Shown here one piece after another: positions 1-6,600 of a stretch of DNA of 12,536 nt. Every line of letters begins with the position of its first letter. Position 1 is the stretch's first letter. This stretch comes from an uncultured Desulfobacterales bacterium. GTDB lineage: Bacteria > Desulfobacterota > Desulfobacteria > Desulfobacterales > G020354645. The stretch spans positions 1-12,536 of the forward strand of contig CAMYNZ010000070.1 of NCBI GenBank assembly GCA_947259865.1. Direction: 5' to 3'. The notes beneath the pieces were generated by a model. It ran no database searches. It was given only the letters and a program-made list of their open reading frames with translations, and was not told the origin of the DNA. The position numbers were made by a program, and so were the translations under genes.

Positions 1-121
1 TTAAATATTATTTTAGTTATTTATTTTTTTATTATTATCACATATATTAATTTGGTACATTTTTTTGTTTTGTTCAGCAATTGTAAACCATATGAAATAT
101 TGAACATCTCAAACCACCTAT

Positions 122-155
122 AAAAAAGGGGTTACAGTAAATTCTGTAACCCCTT
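122..155 (-). terminator. Intrinsic terminator of the tRNA-Val gene
   Basis: Arms 126-137 and 144-155 form a perfect 12-bp stem with a 6-nt loop, containing GGGGTTACAG on one side and CTGTAACCCC on the other. On the minus strand the hairpin is followed by a run of six T (122-127). It starts 9 nt after the tRNA CCA end, which fits a Rho-independent terminator for leftward transcription. The remaining sequence to the left (1-121) is very AT-rich, and I see no gene in it. Confidence 0.85.
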
Positions 156-163
156 GATTTTTC

Positions 164-238
164 TGGTAGGCACGGTGAGATTTGAACTCACGACTTCTAC
201 CGTGTCAGGGTAGCGCTCTCCCCCTGAGCTACGTGCCT
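164..238 (-). tRNA. tRNA-Val (anticodon GAC), CCA encoded
   Basis: Read on the minus strand, the sequence folds into a full cloverleaf. The 7-bp acceptor stem is AGGCACG/CGTGCCT, the D stem is GCTC/GAGC, the anticodon stem is CTACC/GGTAG with loop CTGACAC, and the T stem is GTGAG/CTCAC with loop TTCAAAT. The discriminator A and an encoded CCA lie at 164-167. The anticodon GAC sits at 204-206 and reads GUC/GUU valine codons. All stems pair perfectly, so the gene appears intact. It has its own promoter and terminator and is transcribed in the same direction as the protein gene to its right. Confidence 0.95.
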
Positions 239-250
239 GAAAACGGATAT

Positions 251-279
251 CTGATAGCACCGGCGTATTTGGCTGTCAA
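251..279 (-). promoter_or_regulatory. Sigma70-type promoter for tRNA-Val
   Basis: On the minus strand a perfect -35 TTGACA (274-279) is separated by 17 bp from a -10 TATCAG (251-256, four of six consensus bases). The predicted start, near 244, is about six nt before the mature tRNA 5' end at 238. The promoter lies between the stop codon of the upstream protein gene (287) and the tRNA, so the tRNA probably does not depend on readthrough. Confidence 0.75.
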
Positions 280-286
280 CCGAATT

Positions 287-1510
287 CTAATTAATGCTAG
301 CCGGTTTGTTGGGCGTCAGCTCAACTTTCAGATGTTCCGGTGTGACCTCATAGATATTTATGCCGAAGGTTTCGAAAGCATGCAGCATCATGGCATCCGC
401 CAGTTCTTTACTCTTGCCCTTATATTCGACTTCAATAACGGCATTATCCGACTTCAGCTCCTTGACCTGGATGGCTTCAACATTGGAAAGCTTCGTCAAC
501 ATGCGACGAAACATCACAAAGTTTGCCAGATTACGGGTCCCGTCCAAATAGACCTTGACGGTAAAGGCATCTTTAGCCTCCTTTTGCCAGGCCGCGATGA
601 TCTGTTGGGCAAGGTCTTCAGCCAGGAGGCTGCCGGCGCCGGAAAGTGCATCGCGGCTGCCGTCGATTTCGTCCACATTGGCAGTCACGGCGGTTCGAGA
701 TACCGCCGTAATCTCTTCGCCGGTGGTTGTCCGCAGCACGCGCGCGGTGATTGTGCCTTTGAAAGACTTGATGTCTCCACCCATGACATTGGTAGCACTG
801 CTGGCAATGGCCCTTCCCATAACAATTATATCGGCGTTGAGCTGAGACCCCAGGTCTACCGCCTCCTGGTTATTGAGGTCCGGTGAGTTATCCACGACAC
901 CGTAGGCCAGTCTCTGAACCCGGGGCCCATGCTCGATAATTTGAAAACCCTTTTCACGCAGCGCTTCCGTCATGGACTGCTCCGAAGACGGCTTTACAAA
1001 GGTCATACCTTTGCCCCACCAGAACCGCGGCGTAATATCCATGAGTTTCTGTTCGGCAATAAAAAAGAGGATGCTGGGCATGGACTTCTTGCCAACAATT
1101 ATACCGGCACTGGACAATTCTCTTTTGATATTTGCACCCGAAACGGTCGCCTGGACGATAACCCGGTAATTTTTATCCGAGGTGGATTCGGTCAGCACTT
1201 TGTAATCCTTAACAAATTTGCTGGTTTTCCCGTATAAAATTTCATTGAGGGTCTCGTGGTGGGTCATCAAAGCCTCCACGGGCAGCAATTCGGCCGCCTT
1301 ACGGCCGACTGCAGACACAAGGCTGTTTGCAATCGCCTGGTTGCGGGCCTCACTGATATTTTCTCTGTAAATAAGGCCTGACCCAATCACGACATAGGTG
1401 TCTGTTGATTCCTTGGCCGCTGCCTCGACCGGAAATAGCAAATAAATTGCGGCAACCAATAACAAAGAAACCCAAAGCAATTTTTTAGGCATAGCGGATA
1501 CTGGACTCAT
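287..1510 (-). CDS. Secreted FlgT/LPP20-like protein of unknown role
   Basis: 407 residues with no catalytic motif that I recognise. An N-terminal hydrophobic stretch (about residues 11-31, ending near VEAAA) looks like a Sec signal peptide, so the product is probably periplasmic. Residues ~37-135 (a VIGSG start, then EARNQAI and a helical stretch) resemble the FlgT N-terminal/LPP20-type fold. Residues ~145-310 (PSILFFIAEQ, then a segment with ADIIVMGRA) resemble the FlgT middle or CsgG-like alpha/beta domain. Residues ~315-398 form a further small alpha/beta domain. FlgT is a Vibrio flagellar H-ring component, but no flagellar gene is in this window, so a flagellar role is not supported; an envelope-associated role is an inference. 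The chosen ATG at 1510 has an AGGGG ribosome-binding site about 9 nt upstream. A second Met at residue 7 is also possible. The gene follows a repeat-filled gap and precedes tRNA-Val. Confidence 0.6.
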   Translation of the reverse strand: MSPVSAMPKKLLWVSLLLVAAIYLLFPVEAAAKESTDTYVVIGSGLIYRENISEARNQAIANSLVSAVGRKAAELLPVEALMTHHETLNEILYGKTSKFVKDYKVLTESTSDKNYRVIVQATVSGANIKRELSSAGIIVGKKSMPSILFFIAEQKLMDITPRFWWGKGMTFVKPSSEQSMTEALREKGFQIIEHGPRVQRLAYGVVDNSPDLNNQEAVDLGSQLNADIIVMGRAIASSATNVMGGDIKSFKGTITARVLRTTTGEEITAVSRTAVTANVDEIDGSRDALSGAGSLLAEDLAQQIIAAWQKEAKDAFTVKVYLDGTRNLANFVMFRRMLTKLSNVEAIQVKELKSDNAVIEVEYKGKSKELADAMMLHAFETFGINIYEVTPEHLKVELTPNKPASIN

Positions 1511-1552
1511 TTTTTCTTTCCCCTGCTTGAAAACGCTATTTCGATTTAACCG

Positions 1553-1586
1553 GTTTTAAAACCACTTCTGGAAATGGTTTTAAAAC
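1553..1586. repeat. Palindromic GTTTTAAAAC hairpin next to the repeat element
   Basis: Two 16-nt arms, GTTTTAAAACCACTTC (1553-1568) and GAAATGGTTTTAAAAC (1571-1586), pair with one mismatch across a 2-nt loop. Each arm contains the self-complementary core GTTTTAAAAC. A third copy of the core lies at 1818-1827. The hairpin sits 43 bp upstream of the FlgT-like start and marks the left edge of the larger element. It might end leftward readthrough from ispB, but it has no clean T-run. Confidence 0.6.
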
Positions 1587-1833
1587 TCCAGATCAGGCTC
1601 AAGAGCAAGGCGCGAACCGATGAAAAAGCCTAAAGCAAGTGCCTAAAATGCACTAAAGTTCGAAGTGCCTAAAGTTAAGGTGTCGCTTCGCAACATCTTT
1701 TTTAGAACGATAGAATTCATTCACTTTAGACACTTTAGTACACTTTTAACTTTAGCTCACTTTCATTTGTGAGCATTTTGAAGAGGTTTGCAACGCAGCT
1801 ATTGGGTCTTAGATGGGGTTTTAAAACCATTTC
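1571..1833. repeat. Imperfect palindromic element with inserted CTAAAG array
   Basis: The ends are inverted repeats: GAAATGGTTTTAAAAC at 1571-1586 matches 1818-1833 perfectly on the opposite strand, and weaker pairing continues inward. The left arm continues with GAGCAAGGCGCGAACCGATG and AAAAAGCC; the right arm carries TGAGCATTTT and CAACGCAGC. The same blocks, in the same order, occur in the element at 12264-12408, so the two are related. Here the palindrome tip is replaced by about 140 bp with seven nCTAAA(A/G) motifs: four on plus (1629, 1642, 1652, 1668) and three on minus (1724-1730, 1733-1739, 1750-1756). It fills most of the 338-bp gap between ispB and the FlgT-like gene, and I see no gene in that gap. 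Confidence 0.75.
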
Positions 1834-1848
1834 TAGCCCATATCACAC

Positions 1849-2829
1849 TCAGACCCTACGAGCCAGTGTATAATCGGCAATTTCCAGCATAATCTCCCGG
1901 GTCTCGGATGGGTCAAATTGAGATAACGCTTTTTTGGCCCGTTGGATATGGCGGGTTGCCAAATTTTGCGTATACGCAATACCTCCGTATTTATTCAACA
2001 AATCTATCAGTGCGTTAAAATCAGTTGCCGAAAAATTATCGTCTTTGATGATATAAATCATTTGATCCCTGTCTTGGGCCGAAGCCGCATCCAGGGCATA
2101 AATAACCGGCAGGGTCACTTTACCTTCTTTGAGATCTGCGCCCACTTCTTTACCGAGCGCGGTACTATCGACGGTGTAATCGAGCAGATCATCCGCCATT
2201 TGAAATGCCAGCCCGAGGTTGTAGCCATATTCGGAAAGAGCGGTTTCTTTTTCCGGGCCTGCATCAGCAATCAGCGCGCTGATTCGGCAGGCGCCCTGAA
2301 AGAGAACGGCTGTTTTGCGCCGAATAACCTCCATGTATTCTTGCTCGGTAACATCAAGAGCCCCTTTTCGCATCAGCTGATGAATTTCCCCTTGCGACAT
2401 ATTTTCAGTAATGTCGGCGATGGTTTCGATGATGGCCATGCGCCCGGTTTTGGCTGCAATGGATAACGCGCGTGCCAGCAAAAAATCGCCCACCAGGACC
2501 GCCTTGGAACTGTCCCACACCAAATGGGCGGCCATTTTACCTCTGCGCATTCTGGCGCCGTCCACCAGATCATCGTGGAGTAAGGTTGCAACGTGCAAAT
2601 ATTCAAATATCGTTGAAAAGGTTTTGTCAAAATTGCCTTTATATCCGCACAGTTTGGCTGAAAGTACCATCAAAAGCGGCCGCAGCCGCTTGCCGCCGCT
2701 GAATAAGATATGGCTGGCAATCTCGTGAACCAAATCCAGATGGGGTGTCAGGTTATCGGCAAGGGCTGCCTCGATCGCCACAAGATCATCTTTTACCATC
2801 CCAAGGATCTTTTGCTTTAAATCACTCAT
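1849..2829 (-). CDS. ispB: Long-chain all-trans polyprenyl diphosphate synthase
   Basis: 326 residues, the normal length for octaprenyl/heptaprenyl-type synthases. The enzyme adds isopentenyl diphosphate units to an allylic primer to make the side chain of the respiratory quinone (probably menaquinone, inferred from the likely host). Visible motifs are GGKRLRP (45-51, IPP binding), the first Asp-rich motif HDDLVD (85-90), KTA (172-174), the second Asp-rich motif QMADDLLD (210-217) and ADLKEGK (231-237). The residue five positions before the first Asp-rich motif is Ala81, a small side chain that in this family allows long products; exact chain length cannot be read from sequence. The ATG overlaps the rimO stop in an ATGA arrangement, with AGGAG about 8 nt upstream inside rimO, implying translational coupling. 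ispB is used here for the family; hepT or another name could apply. Confidence 0.9.
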   Translation of the reverse strand: MSDLKQKILGMVKDDLVAIEAALADNLTPHLDLVHEIASHILFSGGKRLRPLLMVLSAKLCGYKGNFDKTFSTIFEYLHVATLLHDDLVDGARMRRGKMAAHLVWDSSKAVLVGDFLLARALSIAAKTGRMAIIETIADITENMSQGEIHQLMRKGALDVTEQEYMEVIRRKTAVLFQGACRISALIADAGPEKETALSEYGYNLGLAFQMADDLLDYTVDSTALGKEVGADLKEGKVTLPVIYALDAASAQDRDQMIYIIKDDNFSATDFNALIDLLNKYGGIAYTQNLATRHIQRAKKALSQFDPSETREIMLEIADYTLARRV

Positions 2830-4160
2830 ACAGCATCTCCTATAAGATCATACTCGCGGGTTTGCCGAATTCTAGCATTGACAAAGCATCCCGTTTTCAG
2901 GTGGGTCGAATGCACGAGGGTAACCCCGTCAACTTCCGGCGCCTGATGTTGCGTTCGGCCGGAAAAAAGTCGGTCTTCCAGGGCTTCCTCCACCAGAACG
3001 CTGAGAACCAGACCCTGATACTTGCGGTTATTTTGCGATGATATATGGGCCTGGTGCGACATAAGCGCATCATAACGATCCCGGGCGATATCAGCGGGCA
3101 CCTGGTCGGCCAGCTTATGAGAGGCAAGGTCTTCGGAATCAGAATACATAAACCCGCCCAGATGGTCAAAGCGTACATCCTCAATAAACGCTAAAAGTTC
3201 TGCAAAATCCCGGTCTGTTTCCCCCGGAAAACCCACGATAAAGGTCGTCCGGAGGGCAGCATCCGGATCGGTTGTGCGAATCCTGTCAAATAATTTTCGA
3301 AGGCCATCCCGCGTATAGTGTCGTCCCATTCGCTTCAAGACCGGGTCACTGGCGTGTTGTATCGGAATATCAAAATAAGAACAGATGTTGCTGCGGGCAG
3401 CAATCATTTCAACGACGGATGGGTCGATACTTTCGGGGTGTCCGTACATCAATCTTATTCGGAATTCATCGATTAGCGATGCTTCGCCAGCCAGGTCTGA
3501 AAGACGTTCGAGTAAACAGGATACCGAAACCGGAGGTATCAGGTCGTTACCATAGGCAGTAGTATCCTGAGCAATCAATACGAGCTCTTTGGCGCCCGAC
3601 TGCAGCAGGCAACGCGCTTCGGCAGCAATGTCGTCAATTAAACGGCTTTTCTGCCTGCCGCGCAGTTTCGGAATGATGCAGTAACTGCAGTTTTTGCTGC
3701 ATCCCTCCGCGATTTTGAGATAAGCGGTGTGACGGGAGCTTTGAACTCTGGGCGTGTTCGCCTGCTGGAGCATTAGCAGGTCCGGATCGGGCAGTAAACA
3801 CGCCGAAGGGCCCAGGGAGCCGTCGACCGCTTCCACAATTTTATCAAAAGCCCCGGTACCCAAAAACAAATCGACCTCCGGTATGGCGTTAACGACTTTT
3901 TCCCGGTAACGCTCCGGCAGGCAGCCGGTAACAATCAGTTGCCTACAATTGCCGTCTTCCTTGTATTTTGCCAGCTCAAGGATGGTATCGATCGACTCAT
4001 TGACCGCCGATTCGATAAAGCTGCAGGTATTGACGATGATCGTTTCGGCCTGGCTGGGATCGGGCGTCATCACCCAACCGGCTTTAGACAGTCTACCCAA
4101 CATGACCTCACTGTCAATAAGATTCCTGGCGCAACCAAGACTGACGAGATTAACTTTCAT
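2826..4160 (-). CDS. rimO: Ribosomal protein S12 (Asp) methylthiotransferase RimO
   Basis: 444 residues, the typical RimO length. It is a radical-SAM enzyme that methylthiolates an aspartate of ribosomal protein S12. The N-terminal MTTase domain has the three cluster cysteines Cys10 (VSLGCARN), Cys46 (NTCSFIE) and Cys80 (TGCLPER). The radical-SAM motif CSKNCSYC gives Cys154, Cys158 and Cys161. A C-terminal TRAM domain spans about residues 375-444. The start VSLGCARNLIDSE and the sequence IPKLRGRQKSR favour RimO over the tRNA enzyme MiaB. No strong Shine-Dalgarno precedes the ATG at 4160. The end overlaps ispB by 4 bp, so the two probably form one unit. The gene lies after the hairpin at 4264-4291, which suggests that rimO-ispB is not simply the tail of the etfBA transcript. 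Confidence 0.95.
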   Translation of the reverse strand: MKVNLVSLGCARNLIDSEVMLGRLSKAGWVMTPDPSQAETIIVNTCSFIESAVNESIDTILELAKYKEDGNCRQLIVTGCLPERYREKVVNAIPEVDLFLGTGAFDKIVEAVDGSLGPSACLLPDPDLLMLQQANTPRVQSSRHTAYLKIAEGCSKNCSYCIIPKLRGRQKSRLIDDIAAEARCLLQSGAKELVLIAQDTTAYGNDLIPPVSVSCLLERLSDLAGEASLIDEFRIRLMYGHPESIDPSVVEMIAARSNICSYFDIPIQHASDPVLKRMGRHYTRDGLRKLFDRIRTTDPDAALRTTFIVGFPGETDRDFAELLAFIEDVRFDHLGGFMYSDSEDLASHKLADQVPADIARDRYDALMSHQAHISSQNNRKYQGLVLSVLVEEALEDRLFSGRTQHQAPEVDGVTLVHSTHLKTGCFVNARIRQTREYDLIGDAV

Positions 4161-4263
4161 TAGAAATCAATGATAAACCGATTAAAATGTTTTTCAGGAA
4201 GGCATCAAAGGGAATGCGCTTTTTATAAAATGAGACAAGTATGGAGATAATGCAAGATGAGAT

Positions 4264-4291
4264 AAAACGGCTGCCGCAATCACGGCAGCCG
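4264..4291 (-). terminator. Probable intrinsic terminator after etfA
   Basis: CGGCTGCCG (4268-4276) and CGGCAGCCG (4283-4291) form a perfect 9-bp GC-rich stem with a 6-nt loop. On the minus strand it is followed by TTTT (4264-4267). It lies about 265 bp after the etfA stop and about 100 bp before rimO, so it would end etfBA transcripts with a long 3' untranslated region. The T-run is short, so termination may be partial. Confidence 0.6.
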
Positions 4292-4320
4292 GTATAGACG
4301 CATATATTATTACTTTAAGC

Positions 4321-4499
4321 GGTTCCGGGTTCCCCGTTCAAGGTTATAAAAGCATAAAACTGAGCTCATTGCTGTCTGATTTTTGACAGCTGCAACCGCC
4401 ACCCAATGGGTGAAGCGACAAGCGTCGCTGGATTCTCTGTATCTTCTTGTAATTTGGGAGATTCGCTTTGCTCAACCGAAAACCGTGAACCGCTTAACC
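4321..4499. repeat. Inverted pair of 7-nt-periodic GGTTCAA-type arrays
   Basis: At 4321-4348 the plus strand reads as consecutive 7-nt units related to GGTTCAA (GGTTCCG, GGTTCCC, CGTTCAA, GGTTATA). At 4472-4499 similar units (GGTTAAG, CGGTTCA, CGGTTTT, CGGTTGA) run on the minus strand. The outer ends pair perfectly, AAGCGGTTC (4318-4326) with GAACCGCTT (4487-4495). The whole lies in the 395-bp gap between etfA and rimO, where I see no gene. A similar heptad structure occurs at 11001-11070, which supports a repeat family. Confidence 0.6.
4371..4429. other. Cluster of three short hairpins in the etfA-rimO gap
   Basis: Three perfect stems follow one another: GCTGTC/GACAGC (4371-4376 with 4385-4390), CACCC/GGGTG (4400-4404 with 4408-4412) and AGCGAC/GTCGCT (4414-4419 with 4424-4429). 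They lie between the two heptad arrays and within the inferred 3' untranslated region of etfA. They could be the interior of a mobile repeat or a structured RNA end. No known RNA family is recognised. Confidence 0.4.
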
Positions 4500-4555
4500 C
4501 AGGTGTAAACAAGTCTCAACCACAATCCCACCAAAGGGGATTTTAGTGGAAGCGT

Positions 4556-5515
4556 TTAACCCTTGATCTTGGCAATCTCCTCGGTCAGCAGCGGTAAAAA
4601 CTCATGCAGATCGCCCACAATTCCGTAATCGGCTTTGGAAAATATCGGTGCTTCCTCATCTTTATTGATGGCCACGATAACCTTGGAGGACGACATGCCC
4701 GCCAGATGCTGGATGGCACCGGATATCCCACAGGCAATATATAGATTGGGCGAAACGACCTTACCGGTCTGCCCCACCTGGTCGGAGTGGGGTCGCCATC
4801 CTTCGTCAACCGCAGAGCGGGAGGCCCCTACGGCACCCCCCAGCAGACCGGCCAATTTTTCCAAAGCTGCATAGTCGGACCCCCCCATGCCTCTGCCGCC
4901 GGATACCACGATATCGGCTTCGGTGAGTTCGACTTTACCGGTTTCCAATTTCTTTTCAACCAACTGAAGAACGCTGTCTGCCAGATCAACGGCCAGTTTT
5001 TCCAAATTGCCGGCCCCCTGGCTTTCGGCAATGCTCATGGCATTCGGTCGAATCGCCACCATCTGCGGTTTACCATTCAAGGCGACCTCCGCCACAACTT
5101 TTCCGCCGTACATCGGACGGGTGGCAATGATGTTGCCGTCATCAACCCGCACAGCGACGCATTCCATTGCCAGAGGTGCCCCCAGACGCGCGGAAAGGCG
5201 CGCGGAAAGATCTTTTCCCAGGGTTGAGGCGCCTAATATAACTACAGCCGGATCTTCCTTTGCAATGGCTTCCGCAGCCACTTTTGTATATTGATCGGAT
5301 AAATATTCGGCCAGTGCTTCGTTATCAGCCATCAATATTTTTTCAGCACCGTATTTTCCGAGCTCGCCGGCTGCACTTTCGATATTGGCGCCCAGCACCA
5401 GGGCTACCAGCTCGGTCCCCATGCTATCGGCGATACGCTTTCCCTCGCTCAGGGCTTCATAGGTAACTTTTCGAAAAACACCGTCTCTTTGTTCTGCCAC
5501 TGCTAAAACACTCAT
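4556..5515 (-). CDS. etfA: Electron transfer flavoprotein alpha subunit
   Basis: 319 residues from the chosen start. EtfA pairs with EtfB to form the FAD-containing shuttle that carries electrons from acyl-CoA or other flavoprotein dehydrogenases to the quinone pool, or takes part in electron bifurcation. The C-terminal FAD domain is complete: GGRGMGG (206-212), [14 protein letters not shown] (239-252), [12 protein letters not shown] (263-274) and [11 protein letters not shown] (282-292). The reading frame extends 11 codons further to a TTG at 5548, but the internal ATG at 5515 is preferred because AGGAG lies six nt upstream and the protein then begins MSVLAVAEQ, as usual for the family. It follows etfB by 72 bp and probably shares its transcript. 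No dehydrogenase or ETF:quinone oxidoreductase gene is in the window, so the electron donor is unknown. Confidence 0.93.
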   Translation of the reverse strand: MSVLAVAEQRDGVFRKVTYEALSEGKRIADSMGTELVALVLGANIESAAGELGKYGAEKILMADNEALAEYLSDQYTKVAAEAIAKEDPAVVILGASTLGKDLSARLSARLGAPLAMECVAVRVDDGNIIATRPMYGGKVVAEVALNGKPQMVAIRPNAMSIAESQGAGNLEKLAVDLADSVLQLVEKKLETGKVELTEADIVVSGGRGMGGSDYAALEKLAGLLGGAVGASRSAVDEGWRPHSDQVGQTGKVVSPNLYIACGISGAIQHLAGMSSSKVIVAINKDEEAPIFSKADYGIVGDLHEFLPLLTEEIAKIKG

Positions 5516-5587
5516 CTTTTTCTCCTGTATTTCCGATGTCAAATTCAACCGGGATAATTCAATATTTCCCTATTATCATTGTATATG

Positions 5588-6370
5588 TTATAAGACCTTG
5601 GCTTCTTCCTGCAGCAGCCGTGCCAGCTCAGCCGCTTTTTCCTGCGGGGTTTCACCCTCGATGATTCTGCCGCCTTTTCTTTCCGGGGGAGGTTGCATAG
5701 CTGCGATACTTACCATGGCCGGCTGGGCCACGGATGCCTCCAATCCGATATCTGCAAGTGTTTTGGTTTCAAGCGGCTTTTTCTTTGCTTTCATAATACC
5801 GGGCAAAGATGCATAGCGCGGTTCGTTCAAACCACGCTGGGTGGTAAAAAGGGCCGGCAGGGAAGCTTCGATGACTTCGATACCGCCTTCGATGGTTCGA
5901 TGGCATCTGATCTTCCCGTCACTGATCTCTTCTTTGATAACCATGGAAACATTCGGAATGTCCAGCAGTTCCGCTACTGCCGCACCCACCTGAAAATTAT
6001 CATCATCCACTGCGCGCATTCCCGCAATTATCAGATCGTAGGAAATCTGCTTTACAGCGGCTGCCAGAATCCGTGCCGTTCCCAGACCATCGATTCCTGC
6101 AAGAGCCGGATCATTGATCAGGATCCCTTCATCGGCTCCCATGGCCAATGCGGTGCGGATAGCTTCAACGGCTTTTTCGCTTCCGACCGTTACAATCGTG
6201 ACCTTGCCCCCCTGGGCTTCCCGGATCCGAAGTGCTTCTTCGACTGCAAATTCATCATAGGGATTAATGATCCATTTCAAATCTGCGGTTTTAATGGACT
6301 TGCCGTCATCATCAATCATAATAATCGATTCGGTATCCGGAACCTGTTTTAATAAAACGAGAATGTCCAC
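5588..6370 (-). CDS. etfB: Electron transfer flavoprotein beta subunit
   Basis: 260 residues, the normal EtfB length. It forms the AMP-binding half of the ETF heterodimer with the product of the next gene. The start MDILVLLKQVPDT, the segment INPYDEFAVEEALR (35-48), the family signature VGAAVAELLDIPNVSMV (128-144) and the C-terminal PPPERKGGRIIEGETPQEKA block are all typical. The start codon is GTG at 6370, supported by an AGGAAGGG ribosome-binding sequence about 8 nt upstream; no nearby ATG fits better. The loop AGMRAVDDDNFQVG (116-129) differs from the QAIDGDTAQVG form I associate with bifurcating ETFs, so a bifurcating role cannot be assigned from this alone. A promoter-like site lies about 95 bp upstream. 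Confidence 0.93.
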   Translation of the reverse strand: MDILVLLKQVPDTESIIMIDDDGKSIKTADLKWIINPYDEFAVEEALRIREAQGGKVTIVTVGSEKAVEAIRTALAMGADEGILINDPALAGIDGLGTARILAAAVKQISYDLIIAGMRAVDDDNFQVGAAVAELLDIPNVSMVIKEEISDGKIRCHRTIEGGIEVIEASLPALFTTQRGLNEPRYASLPGIMKAKKKPLETKTLADIGLEASVAQPAMVSIAAMQPPPERKGGRIIEGETPQEKAAELARLLQEEAKVL

Positions 6371-6464
6371 TTTTTATGCCCTTCCTTTCTTGCCATGAAT
6401 TGATGCCAACATTTGAAACGCTCAATTTAGGTAATGCTAACTGGCCCAGCTTTTACGAAGGGGT

Positions 6465-6493
6465 AAATTACAGTACGCATGGGTGGATGTCAA
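6465..6493 (-). promoter_or_regulatory. Candidate sigma70 promoter for etfBA
   Basis: On the minus strand a perfect -35 TTGACA (6488-6493) lies 17 bp before TAATTT (6465-6470), which matches the -10 consensus at only three of six positions. The spacing and -35 are good and the -10 is weak. It would give a 5' leader of about 90 nt before the etfB GTG. The -35 directly abuts the repeat remnant at 6494. Confidence 0.45.
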
Positions 6494-6531
6494 TGAAAAA
6501 GCCAAAAGTAAGGGCCTAAAATGAACTAGCG
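6494..6531. repeat. Remnant copy of the CTAAAG-array repeat
   Basis: This 38-bp stretch matches 1621-1658 at about 32 of 38 positions by eye, without gaps. It starts TGAAAAAGCC and continues GGGCCTAAAATG. It contains the junction between the palindromic arm (TGAAAAAGCC) and the CTAAAG array, so it is a fragment of the same composite element. No matching right half is visible before the RND gene, so the copy appears truncated. Confidence 0.6.
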
Positions 6532-6570
6532 GGCCTTGTGCGCACGCTAATAGATAACAATAGATGCAAA

Positions 6571-6591
6571 GCCCCGCACTTAAAAGCGGGG
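6571..6591 (-). terminator. Weak intrinsic terminator after the RND gene
   Basis: CCCCGC (6572-6577) and GCGGGG (6586-6591) form a 6-bp all-GC stem with an 8-nt loop, beginning about 10 nt after the stop codon at 6601. On the minus strand the hairpin is followed by CTTTGC, a poor T-tract, so it may act as a weak terminator or a transcript-end stabiliser. It separates the RND gene from etfBA. Confidence 0.45.
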
Positions 6592-6600
6592 AGATAGCTT

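Noticed and set aside
1..121. AT-rich left end as a possible origin or mobile-element edge
   Set aside because: No DnaA boxes, iterons or terminal repeats could be seen; low complexity alone is not enough.
182..886. Long plus-strand open frame opposite the FlgT-like gene
   Set aside because: It begins inside the tRNA gene, overlaps the minus-strand gene almost fully and has no recognisable domain; the minus-strand frame has a signal peptide, a ribosome-binding site and domain-like content.
1553..1833. Possible CRISPR or tandem array because of repeated GTTTTAAAAC and CTAAAG motifs
   Set aside because: Spacing is irregular, motifs occur in both orientations, there are no unique spacers of even length, and no cas gene is present.
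5516..5548. Longer etfA start at a TTG
   Set aside because: There is no ribosome-binding site before it, while the ATG at 5515 has AGGAG at good spacing and gives the usual EtfA N-terminus.
5693..6352. 219-codon plus-strand open frame opposite etfB
   Set aside because: It is antisense to a clear EtfB with all family motifs and has no family resemblance; it is explained by base composition of the real gene.
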